Positions 34,444 through 42,826 of a stretch of 64,000 nt of DNA are shown in pieces; within the stretch, counting starts at the first letter, position 1; the number at the start of each line of letters is the position of its first letter. The position numbers and the translations under genes were made by a program. The notes under the pieces are model-generated. The model was given only the letters and a program-made list of their open reading frames with translations, was not told the DNA's origin and ran no database searches. The stretch is taken from the NCBI RefSeq assembly GCF_019656315.1, contig NZ_BPLU01000008.1:284983-348982 (forward strand), read 5' to 3'. The DNA is from Flavobacterium sp. UMI-01 (GTDB lineage Bacteria; Bacteroidota; Bacteroidia; Flavobacteriales; Flavobacteriaceae).

Positions 34444-34454
34444 GTTGTGGTTTG
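34397..34454 (+). repeat. Leader-repeat 1 stem-loop
   Basis: CAAACCACAACGGAAATCG (34397-34415) is the exact reverse complement of 34436-34454. The right arm is the last 8 bases of the leader plus bases 1-11 of repeat 1. Stem 19 bp, loop 20 nt. A shorter alternative hairpin AAATCGA-AAG-TCGATTT (34425-34441) competes with it. Confidence 0.9.
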
Positions 34455-37400
34455 ATTAAAGATTAGAAAACACGATATTATTCATTAGGTGAGTTCAAAG
34501 GAGATTATGGTTGTGGTTTGATTAAAGATTAGAAAACACGATATTCGGTATTGGTTTCATAATTCGATTTGAACTGTTGTGGTTTGATTAAAGATTAGAA
34601 AACACGATATTCGTCACCAGTTAAAAGAACACATTCAGGGGGTTGTGGTTTGATTAAAGATTAGAAAACACGATATTAGCAGGAAGAAGTATTGGACAGC
34701 CTCGAAGGTTGTGGTTTGATTAAAGATTAGAAAACACGATATTACATTACCGTATTGGGGGTGGAAAGAAAGAGTTGTGGTTTGATTAAAGATTAGAAAA
34801 CACGATATTAGTAAAGATACGCATTATAAAACAAACATGTTGTGGTTTGATTAAAGATTAGAAAACACGATATTGTATGTTATGACCAGTGCTTTTAATT
34901 AAATGTTGTGGTTTGATTAAAGATTAGAAAACACGATATTAAGCACGACTTACCACTTTAGAATACCAGAGTTGTGGTTTGATTAAAGATTAGAAAACAC
35001 GATATTATTATTTTAAATTTCAATATTCCAATCATCGTTGTGGTTTGATTAAAGATTAGAAAACACGATATTTGATAAAACAATATTAATCTCAAATGGG
35101 GCGTTGTGGTTTGATTAAAGATTAGAAAACACGATATTTGGACAAAGGAATAAGATACGTGTGCGGAGGTTGTGGTTTGATTAAAGATTAGAAAACACGA
35201 TATTTGATAAAACAATATTAATCTCAAATGGTGCGTTGTGGTTTGATTAAAGATTAGAAAACACGATATTGTAGGTTCGTTTATTGTTGGGCGTTGGTAT
35301 GTTGTGGTTTGATTAAAGATTAGAAAACACGATATTACTTCAAAAATTCAAGAAAATGAAAACAATGTTGTGGTTTGATTAAAGATTAGAAAACACGATA
35401 TTAGCGCAAACCCGTAATCGCCTACGATTGCTGTTGTGGTTTGATTAAAGATTAGAAAACACGATATTAGAATCTACTCCAGTAGTAGAAGCAACTCGTT
35501 GTGGTTTGATTAAAGATTAGAAAACACGATATTTCAGAATATAGAGATGTAGTTGAAAAGGCAGTTGTGGTTTGATTAAAGATTAGAAAACACGATATTT
35601 TTTTGGAATAAATGTAAAAAAACAAATTAGTTGTGGTTTGATTAAAGATTAGAAAACACGATATTCAACCCCTGTGCTAATGTTATGGCAGGGAGGTTGT
35701 GGTTTGATTAAAGATTAGAAAACACGATATTAAGCTAAACCACCGCTTATACCAGCCATCGGTTGTGGTTTGATTAAAGATTAGAAAACACGATATTAAC
35801 AAGAACATAGCGGGGAAGTTACTCAAAGTTGTGGTTTGATTAAAGATTAGAAAACACGATATTTCTACCCCACTAATTTTAAAAGCTGAAACGGTTGTGG
35901 TTTGATTAAAGATTAGAAAACACGATATTAGAGCGTAAATTTCGATAACTGTTTGCTGGTTGTGGTTTGATTAAAGATTAGAAAACACGATATTGCTATC
36001 GGCTACTTTGTCAATCCCTATTTGTTGTGGTTTGATTAAAGATTAGAAAACACGATATTTAAAGCAGAAATATGTTTAGAACAATTTGGTTGTGGTTTGA
36101 TTAAAGATTAGAAAACACGATATTATACCAATCAGTACCAGCAATTGCAAAGTAGTTGTGGTTTGATTAAAGATTAGAAAACACGATATTTTTCAGTTTC
36201 CAATGCATCCAAACGATTTTGTTGTGGTTTGATTAAAGATTAGAAAACACGATATTCTTTTTGTGTATTATCATTGTCTAATACTAGTTGTGGTTTGATT
36301 AAAGATTAGAAAACACGATATTTGAGGTTTCAAAACTTAAAACTACTATTAAGTTGTGGTTTGATTAAAGATTAGAAAACACGATATTAGTACAATATTG
36401 TAGGGATGTTGCTTACTAGTTGTGGTTTGATTAAAGATTAGAAAACACGATATTTGCTTACAGTTGGTGATGTTTGTCATTTTAGTTGTGGTTTGATTAA
36501 AGATTAGAAAACACGATATTCTTTTCTTTTAAGTCCGTAACATACCCTTGGTTGTGGTTTGATTAAAGATTAGAAAACACGATATTGTACAATATTGTAG
36601 GGATGTTGCTTACTAGTTGTGGTTTGATTAAAGATTAGAAAACACGATATTTTTCATAATCTCTAATCTTTTGTCCATCTAGTTGTGGTTTGATTAAAGA
36701 TTAGAAAACACGATATTATTATAAATTAATAGACGAGATAGACAGCGGTTGTGGTTTGATTAAAGATTAGAAAACACGATATTTCTCGGTTGGCAATAAC
36801 ACATTTTCGCTTGGTTGTGGTTTGATTAAAGATTAGAAAACACGATATTTATCTGTCCAATAGCTTACATTATCTTTTTGTTGTGGTTTGATTAAAGATT
36901 AGAAAACACGATATTTTGCCTACTTTGGTTTCATTAAACAAAACGGTTGTGGTTTGATTAAAGATTAGAAAACACGATATTTCATGGCTGAGGATTTAGA
37001 ACCAATTAAGCGTTGTGGTTTGATTAAAGATTAGAAAACACGATATTAAACTAAATTTACGGCACCAGTTTTCAATCGTTGTGGTTTGATTAAAGATTAG
37101 AAAACACGATATTGAGTTTAGTGAAATTAATTAAAAAATTAGAGTTGTGGTTTGATTAAAGATTAGAAAACACGATATTGGAAAAATTCATTAAGAATTA
37201 CAACTTAGCGTTGTGGTTTGATTAAAGATTAGAAAACACGATATTAAACACCTAAAACTCCAAAAGTACTGGCCAGTTGTGGTTTGATTAAAGATTAGAA
37301 AACACGATATTCAAAAACACAAAGAGAGCGTAAGAAAATGCGTTGTGGTTTGATTAAAGATTAGAAAACACGATATTAGAACGCCTTTTACTAATTTTCC

Positions 37401-37905
37401 TAATGTTGTTGTGGTTTGATTAAAGATTAGAAAACACGATATTACCTACATTTTTTAATAAAAGGGTCGTTCGGTTGTGGTTTGATTAAAGATTAGAAAA
37501 CACGATATTAAAACAGTCGAACTATTATATAAGTCAATAGTTGTGGTTTGATTAAAGATTAGAAAACACGATATTAGGAACACTTGCAGGTCGCGGAGTA
37601 ATGACGTTGTGGTTTGATTAAAGATTAGAAAACACGATATTTATAAAAATTACTACGCCAATAAACAAGAAGTTGTGGTTTGATTAAAGATTAGAAAACA
37701 CGATATTAATGCAGGATAAACGATTTAAGCGAAACCGGTTGTGGTTTGATTAAAGATTAGAAAACACGATATTCGTTTAGTGGATTAATGATAAATACTA
37801 CCCGTTGTGGTTTGATTAAAGATTAGAAAACACGATATTGAAGTCACAATCTGAGGTTGTGCGCTGTTTGTTGTGGTTTGATTAAAGATTAGAAAACACG
37901 ATATT
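34444..37905 (+). CRISPR. CRISPR array, 53 repeats and 52 spacers
   Basis: The repeat is 36 bp, starting GTTGTGGTTTGATTAAAGAT and ending TAGAAAACACGATATT. All 53 copies look identical, with no decayed copy at either end. Spacers are 30 nt except six of 29 nt (numbers 6, 16, 23, 24, 25, 33 from the cas9 side). Spacers 10 (35073-35102) and 12 (35205-35234) differ by one base. Spacers 30 (36389-36418) and 33 (36587-36615) are the same apart from one 5' base. The GTTGTGG start is like other II-C repeats. Transcribed on the plus strand by the logic of the tracrRNA. Confidence 0.99.
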
Positions 37906-37960
37906 AGTTGCTTTGTTAGCTTCTGATATTCAAAAGATTAAACTAAAATATCGTATTGAA

Positions 37961-38008
37961 AAATGTATCTTTTTTGCAGTGATAAGGCAAGATTGATACA
38001 TTTTTTTG
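37961..38008 (+). terminator. Terminator after the array
   Basis: AAATGTATC (37961-37969) pairs with GATACATTT (37994-38002), with an inner TTGC/GCAA pairing and seven T at 38001-38007. It lies between the array and convergent cas2 and can stop transcription from both sides. Confidence 0.75.
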
Positions 38009-38047
38009 TTTGAGTATTAGCAGAGGGGGTATCCAACCGTATTTTTT

Positions 38048-38377
38048 TTAAAATAACTCTAATTGTGTGGGTTGAGGTGCTTTAGGAACTTCGGCTTTTC
38101 CCCAAAAGTTTTGAATGTTTCCAAATTGTTTGTCGGTGATGCGGAGAATACTCACTTTTCCCAAAGGAGGGAGCAGTTGGTAAATTCGTTTTTCGTGTAC
38201 ATCGGCACTTTCGCTACTAGCACAATGGCGCACATAAACAGAAAATTGCATCATAGAAAATCCGTCCTTCAAAAGATTATTTCGAAATAAGCTAGCATTT
38301 CTACGGTCTTTTTTGGTTTCGGTGGGTAAATCAAAAAATACAAACAACCACATTATTCGGTATCCGTTAAGTTCCAT
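38048..38377 (-). CDS. cas2: Cas2, spacer-acquisition protein
   Basis: 109 residues of the II-C Cas2 group: YRIMWLFVFFDLPTETKKDR with the conserved Asp, then FSVYVRHCASSESADVHEKR and the GKVSILRITDKQFG end. Forms the Cas1-Cas2 integrase. I use the ATG at 38377, since the family's YRIMW lies before the inner Met. The alternative ATG at 38353 would give a TAATG junction with the cas1 stop. Transcribed toward the array. Confidence 0.94.
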   Translation of the reverse strand: MELNGYRIMWLFVFFDLPTETKKDRRNASLFRNNLLKDGFSMMQFSVYVRHCASSESADVHEKRIYQLLPPLGKVSILRITDKQFGNIQNFWGKAEVPKAPQPTQLELF

Positions 38378-39261
38378 AATTTAGGATATTTTATTTTTTT
38401 CCTAATTCCAGTATAACATTGTTGCAAGGAGCTTGCTGTTTTTTGCAAGGCAACCATCAAAGGACTTTTTTCTTCTTTAAAATAAACGGTTTGAGTAAGC
38501 AATTGTAGCAATTCCGCTTTAATAGCCGTATTCAACTCTTGCTCAGGGAATTTTTGCATAATTTCATATACTTTTTCATCTACCAAGGGACGAAAAGGTT
38601 CCATAATATCATCCGCTAAAGCAAAAGCATTGTACTTACTCTTGTGATGAATGCCTAAAGTATTGAGTAATCCACTTCCTGCTAGTGCTCGCGCAGTTGC
38701 TGCCCTTAAAATAGCATACCCGTAATTGAGAAAATTATTGGGATAATCGCCAAATCGCTCTCGTCTGAAAGTAATGTCATACGTATCAAAAAATACTTTC
38801 CAATATTGATTGGCCGCCACACCTTCCATATTAGTGGTATCACCACTCAAAACTTTGCTAGCCAGAAAATCAAAACTATTTTTTTGTTTGGTAATTTTTT
38901 GCAACAGTATTCCTTGATTGGAAATTTTTTCGATAATGGTTTGTTGCCATAATTTTTTTTTCAGTGGGACAGAAGCCTCAATCTGTGCTTTGAAAATTTC
39001 TTGTTGTATGTGATGGCTATTTAGGTTCAAAAATAGTCCATTGGGCAAATGATTTTTCCCGCAAATGATAAGTGCAGCATTGTTTTCGACAAGCAAATTC
39101 ATCGCTGGAATACTCAAGTAGATTTCTGAGTGATCAATGACAATAAACCCAATATCTTCAATGGGAATAGTGCTTTCTCTAATTTCTGTTTTAACAACTA
39201 GCTGAAGGTGCTTAACTGAAATGGAAGCTTTATTTTCAATAAGTAATGTTCTTTTTATCAT
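38353..39261 (-). CDS. cas1: Cas1, spacer-acquisition integrase
   Basis: 302 residues, II-C type. Metal ligands E146 (MEGVAANQYW), H205 (LGIHHKSKYN) and D218 in ALADDIMEPFRP. It inserts new spacers with Cas2. No csn2 or cas4 is near, which defines II-C. The pair is read on the strand opposite to cas9 and the array, so it has its own promoter upstream of 39261, which I could not identify. Confidence 0.96.
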   Translation of the reverse strand: MIKRTLLIENKASISVKHLQLVVKTEIRESTIPIEDIGFIVIDHSEIYLSIPAMNLLVENNAALIICGKNHLPNGLFLNLNSHHIQQEIFKAQIEASVPLKKKLWQQTIIEKISNQGILLQKITKQKNSFDFLASKVLSGDTTNMEGVAANQYWKVFFDTYDITFRRERFGDYPNNFLNYGYAILRAATARALAGSGLLNTLGIHHKSKYNAFALADDIMEPFRPLVDEKVYEIMQKFPEQELNTAIKAELLQLLTQTVYFKEEKSPLMVALQKTASSLQQCYTGIRKKIKYPKLWNLTDTE

Positions 39262-39399
39262 AATTAAAAAGGTGTATAATTGATAATAAAACCATAACGA
39301 TTCAAAAAAAGGGATTATAAGGTAAGAAATTATTTCAAATTAATACTTTTTTGAAGCTAAAAATTTTCATCTAACAAAGGGAGCTCGATAGAAAAGAAC

Positions 39400-39407
39400 T
39401 AAATTTG
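39400..39407 (+). promoter_or_regulatory. -7 element of rluE
   Basis: TAAATTTG, 23 bp before the ATG, in the divergent gap with cas1. Confidence 0.55.
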
Positions 39408-39430
39408 CCCTTGAAATGTAAACCCAATCC

Positions 39431-40021
39431 ATGCGCCACCGCCATTTTTTGTTATATAAACCCTATGGTTATCTCAGTCAGTTTATTTATGAGTTGAAAC
39501 GAAAGAAAAAACTTTTGGGTGAATTGTATGATTTTCCAGAAGGTACTATGGCTATAGGTCGATTAGATGAAGATTCAGAAGGCCTTTTGTTTCTTACTAC
39601 GGATGGAAAAATGAGCGAATTAATTCGGAGTAAAAAGGTAGCAAAAGAATATTATGTACAAGTGGATGGCGTAATTACCCAAGCAGCTATTGACCAACTC
39701 CAAATGGGGGTAGAAATAGGTGTGAACGGTCAAAAATACAAAACCAAAAAATGTCAAGCCCGACTACTTGAATGCATTCCTGAATTTGGTCCTAGAGGTA
39801 AAAAAATTCGTGATGAGCGTCACGGTCCTACATCTTGGGCTTCAATCACTATCAATGAAGGAAAATTTAGGCAGGTGCGCAAAATGACTGCAGCCGTTGG
39901 TTTTCCAACTTTGAGGCTGGTTCGTGTAAGGGTAGGAGATGTTATGTTGGGTAATTTACAATCAGGTGAAGTTATTGAAGTCGATGAATTTACAAATCTT
40001 AAACAAGTTGGAATTAAATAG
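39431..40021 (+). CDS. rluE: RluE-type 23S rRNA pseudouridine synthase
   Basis: 196 residues, RsuA/RluE family without the S4 domain. Start HFLLYKPYGYLSQF, catalytic Asp in MAIGRLDEDSEGLLFLTTDG, and C-terminal ITINEGKFRQVRKM. It makes a single pseudouridine in 23S rRNA; the exact site is inferred from family. Followed by a repeat-rich gap and trmL. Confidence 0.88.
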   Translation: MRHRHFLLYKPYGYLSQFIYELKRKKKLLGELYDFPEGTMAIGRLDEDSEGLLFLTTDGKMSELIRSKKVAKEYYVQVDGVITQAAIDQLQMGVEIGVNGQKYKTKKCQARLLECIPEFGPRGKKIRDERHGPTSWASITINEGKFRQVRKMTAAVGFPTLRLVRVRVGDVMLGNLQSGEVIEVDEFTNLKQVGIK

Positions 40022-40126
40022 AAATGGCAATAAACAATGGCAATGACAATATTCAATTACAATATGAATAGGAATAAAGAATTGCAATCATAATTATAAA
40101 CAACTAAAACAACATAAACCATACCC

Positions 40127-40206
40127 CTTAAACTTTTAAACTCTTAAACTTTTTTAAACTTTTTTTAAACTCATAAAATAAAACTCTTAAACCCTAAACT
40201 TTTTAA
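40127..40206. repeat. TTTAAAC-rich tract before trmL
   Basis: Loose repeats of TTAAACTTT and AAACTCTTAAAC run right up to the trmL ATG at 40208. The 100 bp before it are also low in complexity (CAATGGCAAT words). Similar in place and wording to the tracts before the BtuF-like gene and the lycopene cyclase. Confidence 0.7.
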
Positions 40207-40207
40207 A

Positions 40208-40666
40208 ATGTTAAACATTGTTTTAGTAGAACCTGAAATACCTAATAATACAGGAAATATTGGCCGACTTTGTGTGGGTACTGAAAGCCGATTGCATTTG
40301 ATTCATCCATTTGGTTTTGTAATTAATGATAAAAACTTAAAAAGGTCGGGATTGGATTATTGGGTACACCTTGATGTTACTGAATATCAAAATGTAGCAG
40401 AATGGAAGGCTCAAATTCCTGATTTGTCAAGAGTTTTCTTAATGAGTTCACATGCGACAACCTCTTATTTGGATATTGAGTTTCAAGATGGAGATTGGCT
40501 GGTTTTTGGAAAAGAAAGTGTGGGTTTGAGCCAAGAAGTTTTAGATCAATTTGAGCATCATTTGAAAATACCGATGTCTAATAAAATTAGAAGTTTCAAC
40601 ATTGCTAATTCGGTTGCCTTTGTAGTTGGTGAGGCGAGAAGACAAATTTGGACTGCTCATAAATAA
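40208..40666 (+). CDS. trmL: tRNA (cytidine(34)-2'-O)-methyltransferase
   Basis: 152 residues, SPOUT fold. Start NIVLVEPEIPNNTGNIGRLC; central WLVFGKESVGLSQEVL; end IPMSNKIRSFNIANSVAFVV, forming the trefoil knot that binds S-adenosylmethionine. Methylates the wobble base of leucine tRNAs. Confidence 0.95.
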   Translation: MLNIVLVEPEIPNNTGNIGRLCVGTESRLHLIHPFGFVINDKNLKRSGLDYWVHLDVTEYQNVAEWKAQIPDLSRVFLMSSHATTSYLDIEFQDGDWLVFGKESVGLSQEVLDQFEHHLKIPMSNKIRSFNIANSVAFVVGEARRQIWTAHK

Positions 40667-40702
40667 GTTTTGTCAATGCCTTTCTATTGGCTTTAAAAAG
40701 AA

Positions 40703-40900
40703 CTATATATGACCCGTAGGGTGAAATTAATTTAATAGTTAATTTTATAACTATTGTCACATTGAGCTTGTCGAAATGTATCATACTATGAAGTCTTCGA
40801 CAGGCTCAGACTGACATTTTAAGTATAATTAACTTTAGATTTAAATTAGAATTACCAGTTTTAATGAATCTTATTAATTTCACCAAACGGGTTATATATG
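40703..40900. repeat. Nested palindromic element, MITE-like
   Basis: The outer arms 40703-40731 and 40873-40900 are imperfect inverted copies (TATATGACCCGTAGGGTGAA against the inverse of TTCACCAAACGGGTTATATA). Inner arms near 40737-40782 and 40792-40835 pair as well, including GAGCTTGTCGAA/CTTCGACAGGCTC. The right side has about 37 extra unpaired bases. The whole could fold into one long hairpin. No ORF inside. It lies between trmL and the convergent transporter operon, so it may also end transcription. Confidence 0.75.
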
Positions 40901-40948
40901 ATAATTGCCTGACTGTTGGCAGGGTTTAGTTGTAAATTTTGAAGTATT

Positions 40949-41731
40949 TTAGGAAATTATAAATTTTCCTTTTTCGTTATCAAAATAGATATGTTCGTCC
41001 TGAAATAAAGTATTAAAACAACCTTGGGTTATGAGATTACAAGGTGTATCTTGAATTACTTTCTCAGGAGTCATGACAATCATTTCGTCGCTTAATTGTA
41101 TCGCCATATCGATATCATGAGTAGAAAACAAAATGGCTTTTTGAGTTTCCTGACTCAGTTTTTTTAATAATTTGAACAGCGCTACTTTGTGTAATAAATC
41201 CAAATGAGTGGTGGGTTCGTCCAAAATAATCAAAGGAGTGTCTTGGGCTAGTGCTCTTGCTACCAATACTTTTTGTAATTGTCCATCACTTATTTCGTAA
41301 TGTTTTTTAGAAGCTAGATGATTGATTTGGGTGAGTTCCAAAGCATCATGTATCTTAGCAATGTCGGTATCGTTCAGTTTTCCTATCCAATTGGTATAAG
41401 GTTGTCTTCCTAAGGCAACGAGCTCAAAAACTGTTAGGTTACTTGGGGGCAATTTTTCAGTCAAGACCACACTCAAATGTTGAGCTAAAGCCAAGGGACT
41501 ATAATTTTCTATAGGTTTGCCCGCTAGCACAACTGTGCCTAAAAGAGGCTTTTGAATTCCTGTTAAAGTACGCAAAAGTGTCGATTTACCTATTCCATTG
41601 GCACCTATTAAAGCAATCAGTTTCCCCTGAGACAACGTCAAATTCACCTCCGAAGCAATGACTTTTTTATCATTTTTAGTCAAATATCCAATACGAAGAC
41701 GAGAAGCTTCTAAGATAGGGTTGTTAGGCAT
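40949..41731 (-). CDS. ABC transporter ATP-binding protein, B12/siderophore type
   Basis: 260 residues. Walker A GANGIGKSTLL, signature YEISDGQLQKVLVARALAQD (SDGQ in place of SGGQ), Walker B PLIILDEPTTHLDL, switch His in FSTHDID. BtuD/FecE group. Drives the FecCD-type permease upstream. Third gene of the uptake operon, 70 bp after the permease. Confidence 0.93.
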   Translation of the reverse strand: MPNNPILEASRLRIGYLTKNDKKVIASEVNLTLSQGKLIALIGANGIGKSTLLRTLTGIQKPLLGTVVLAGKPIENYSPLALAQHLSVVLTEKLPPSNLTVFELVALGRQPYTNWIGKLNDTDIAKIHDALELTQINHLASKKHYEISDGQLQKVLVARALAQDTPLIILDEPTTHLDLLHKVALFKLLKKLSQETQKAILFSTHDIDMAIQLSDEMIVMTPEKVIQDTPCNLITQGCFNTLFQDEHIYFDNEKGKFIIS

Positions 41732-41801
41732 GGCATTTTTTTCTAAAGTTATACTTCCTATTTTGATTATATTAGGGCTTTGTGTCAGGATAAAAACAAT
41801 T

Positions 41802-42824
41802 TTATCTTCTTTTTCGCACCAATAACCAAATGACTATAGGCGCTCCAAATAACGAAGTTACGGCATTTATAGGTAAAGTTGTTTCGTATCCAGGCATTTG
41901 TGAAATAACATCACAAAGCAACATCATGCTAGCGCCAATAAGTAGGGTACTCCAAAAAAGGATTTGGTGATTACTCGTTTGAAAAAGCAATTTAGCAATA
42001 TGAGGAACCGCTAAACCTATAAAAGCAATGGGACCTGCATACGCCGTAATACTTCCTGCTAATAGACTAGTAGCCAATATGATTATAAAGCGGGTTTTAT
42101 TGAAGTTTAACCCCATGCTTTTAGCGTAATTTTCTCCCAGAAGCAAGGCATTAAGAGCTTTGATACTATACAAACTCAATCCCATTCCTACTACCACGGC
42201 AACAGTCAAAATTAAAATGGAATTCCATGATAAATTCCCCAAACTCCCCATGGCCCAAAATGTAAATTTTTGCAATTGGTCAGCTGTGCTGAAATAAGTA
42301 AGAGTACTCACAATAGCCGATGTAAAACTCCCAAACATAAGTCCTACAATTAAAATGGCAGCGGTATCTCTTAATCGTTGGGCTACAATCAATACTGCTA
42401 GTAAAACAACAGCACTCCCGAAGGTTGAGGCAAGCACAATCCCATACGATGACAATAAAATCGAAGCCAAAAAAGAAGGCATCAGGCCAGCACCTAATAT
42501 TACAAAAGCCACTCCCAAACTTGCCCCTGAGCTGAGTCCTAAGACATAAGGTCCGGCTAGTGGGTTTCTAAAAAGTGTTTGCATCAATAAACCGCTAATT
42601 GACAATCCCATACCTACCATTATTGCTGTTATCGCTTTAGGTAAACGATAATTGATAATGATGTATTCCCAAGTAGATTTACTGGCTTGTCCTCCGGTCA
42701 AACTAGTCACAATTTCTTCAAAAGGAATCGTAACAGAGCCTAGACTAATGTTTAAAAAAAACAAGCTTAAAAAACCTATTCCAGTTAGAATAAATAACGC
42801 ATATATTGTTTGTTTGGACGCCAC
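41802..42824 (-). CDS. FecCD/BtuC-type ABC permease
   Basis: 340 residues, about ten helices, BtuC family. NPLAGPYVLGLSSGASLGVA and the C-terminal GPIAFIGLAVPHIAKLL coupling region are clear. Carries a cobalamin- or siderophore-type ligand across the inner membrane. Starts 2 bp after the binding-protein gene ends, so it is co-transcribed. Confidence 0.94.
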   Translation of the reverse strand: MASKQTIYALFILTGIGFLSLFFLNISLGSVTIPFEEIVTSLTGGQASKSTWEYIIINYRLPKAITAIMVGMGLSISGLLMQTLFRNPLAGPYVLGLSSGASLGVAFVILGAGLMPSFLASILLSSYGIVLASTFGSAVVLLAVLIVAQRLRDTAAILIVGLMFGSFTSAIVSTLTYFSTADQLQKFTFWAMGSLGNLSWNSILILTVAVVVGMGLSLYSIKALNALLLGENYAKSMGLNFNKTRFIIILATSLLAGSITAYAGPIAFIGLAVPHIAKLLFQTSNHQILFWSTLLIGASMMLLCDVISQMPGYETTLPINAVTSLFGAPIVIWLLVRKRR

Positions 42825-42826
42825 TA

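Noticed and set aside
34958..35227. Open frame of 89 codons on the minus strand inside the CRISPR array
   Set aside because: It only repeats the translation of the CRISPR repeat (ISCFLIFNQTTT) and crosses spacers. Not a gene.
37943..37957. AAAATATCGTAT after the array as a second anti-repeat or inverted repeat copy
   Set aside because: Only about 8 bases match the inverse of the repeat end. Too short, with no RNA-like tail. The tracrRNA near cas9 explains the system.
40703..40900. Palindromic element as an insertion sequence
   Set aside because: No ORF or transposase piece inside and no clear target-site duplication seen.
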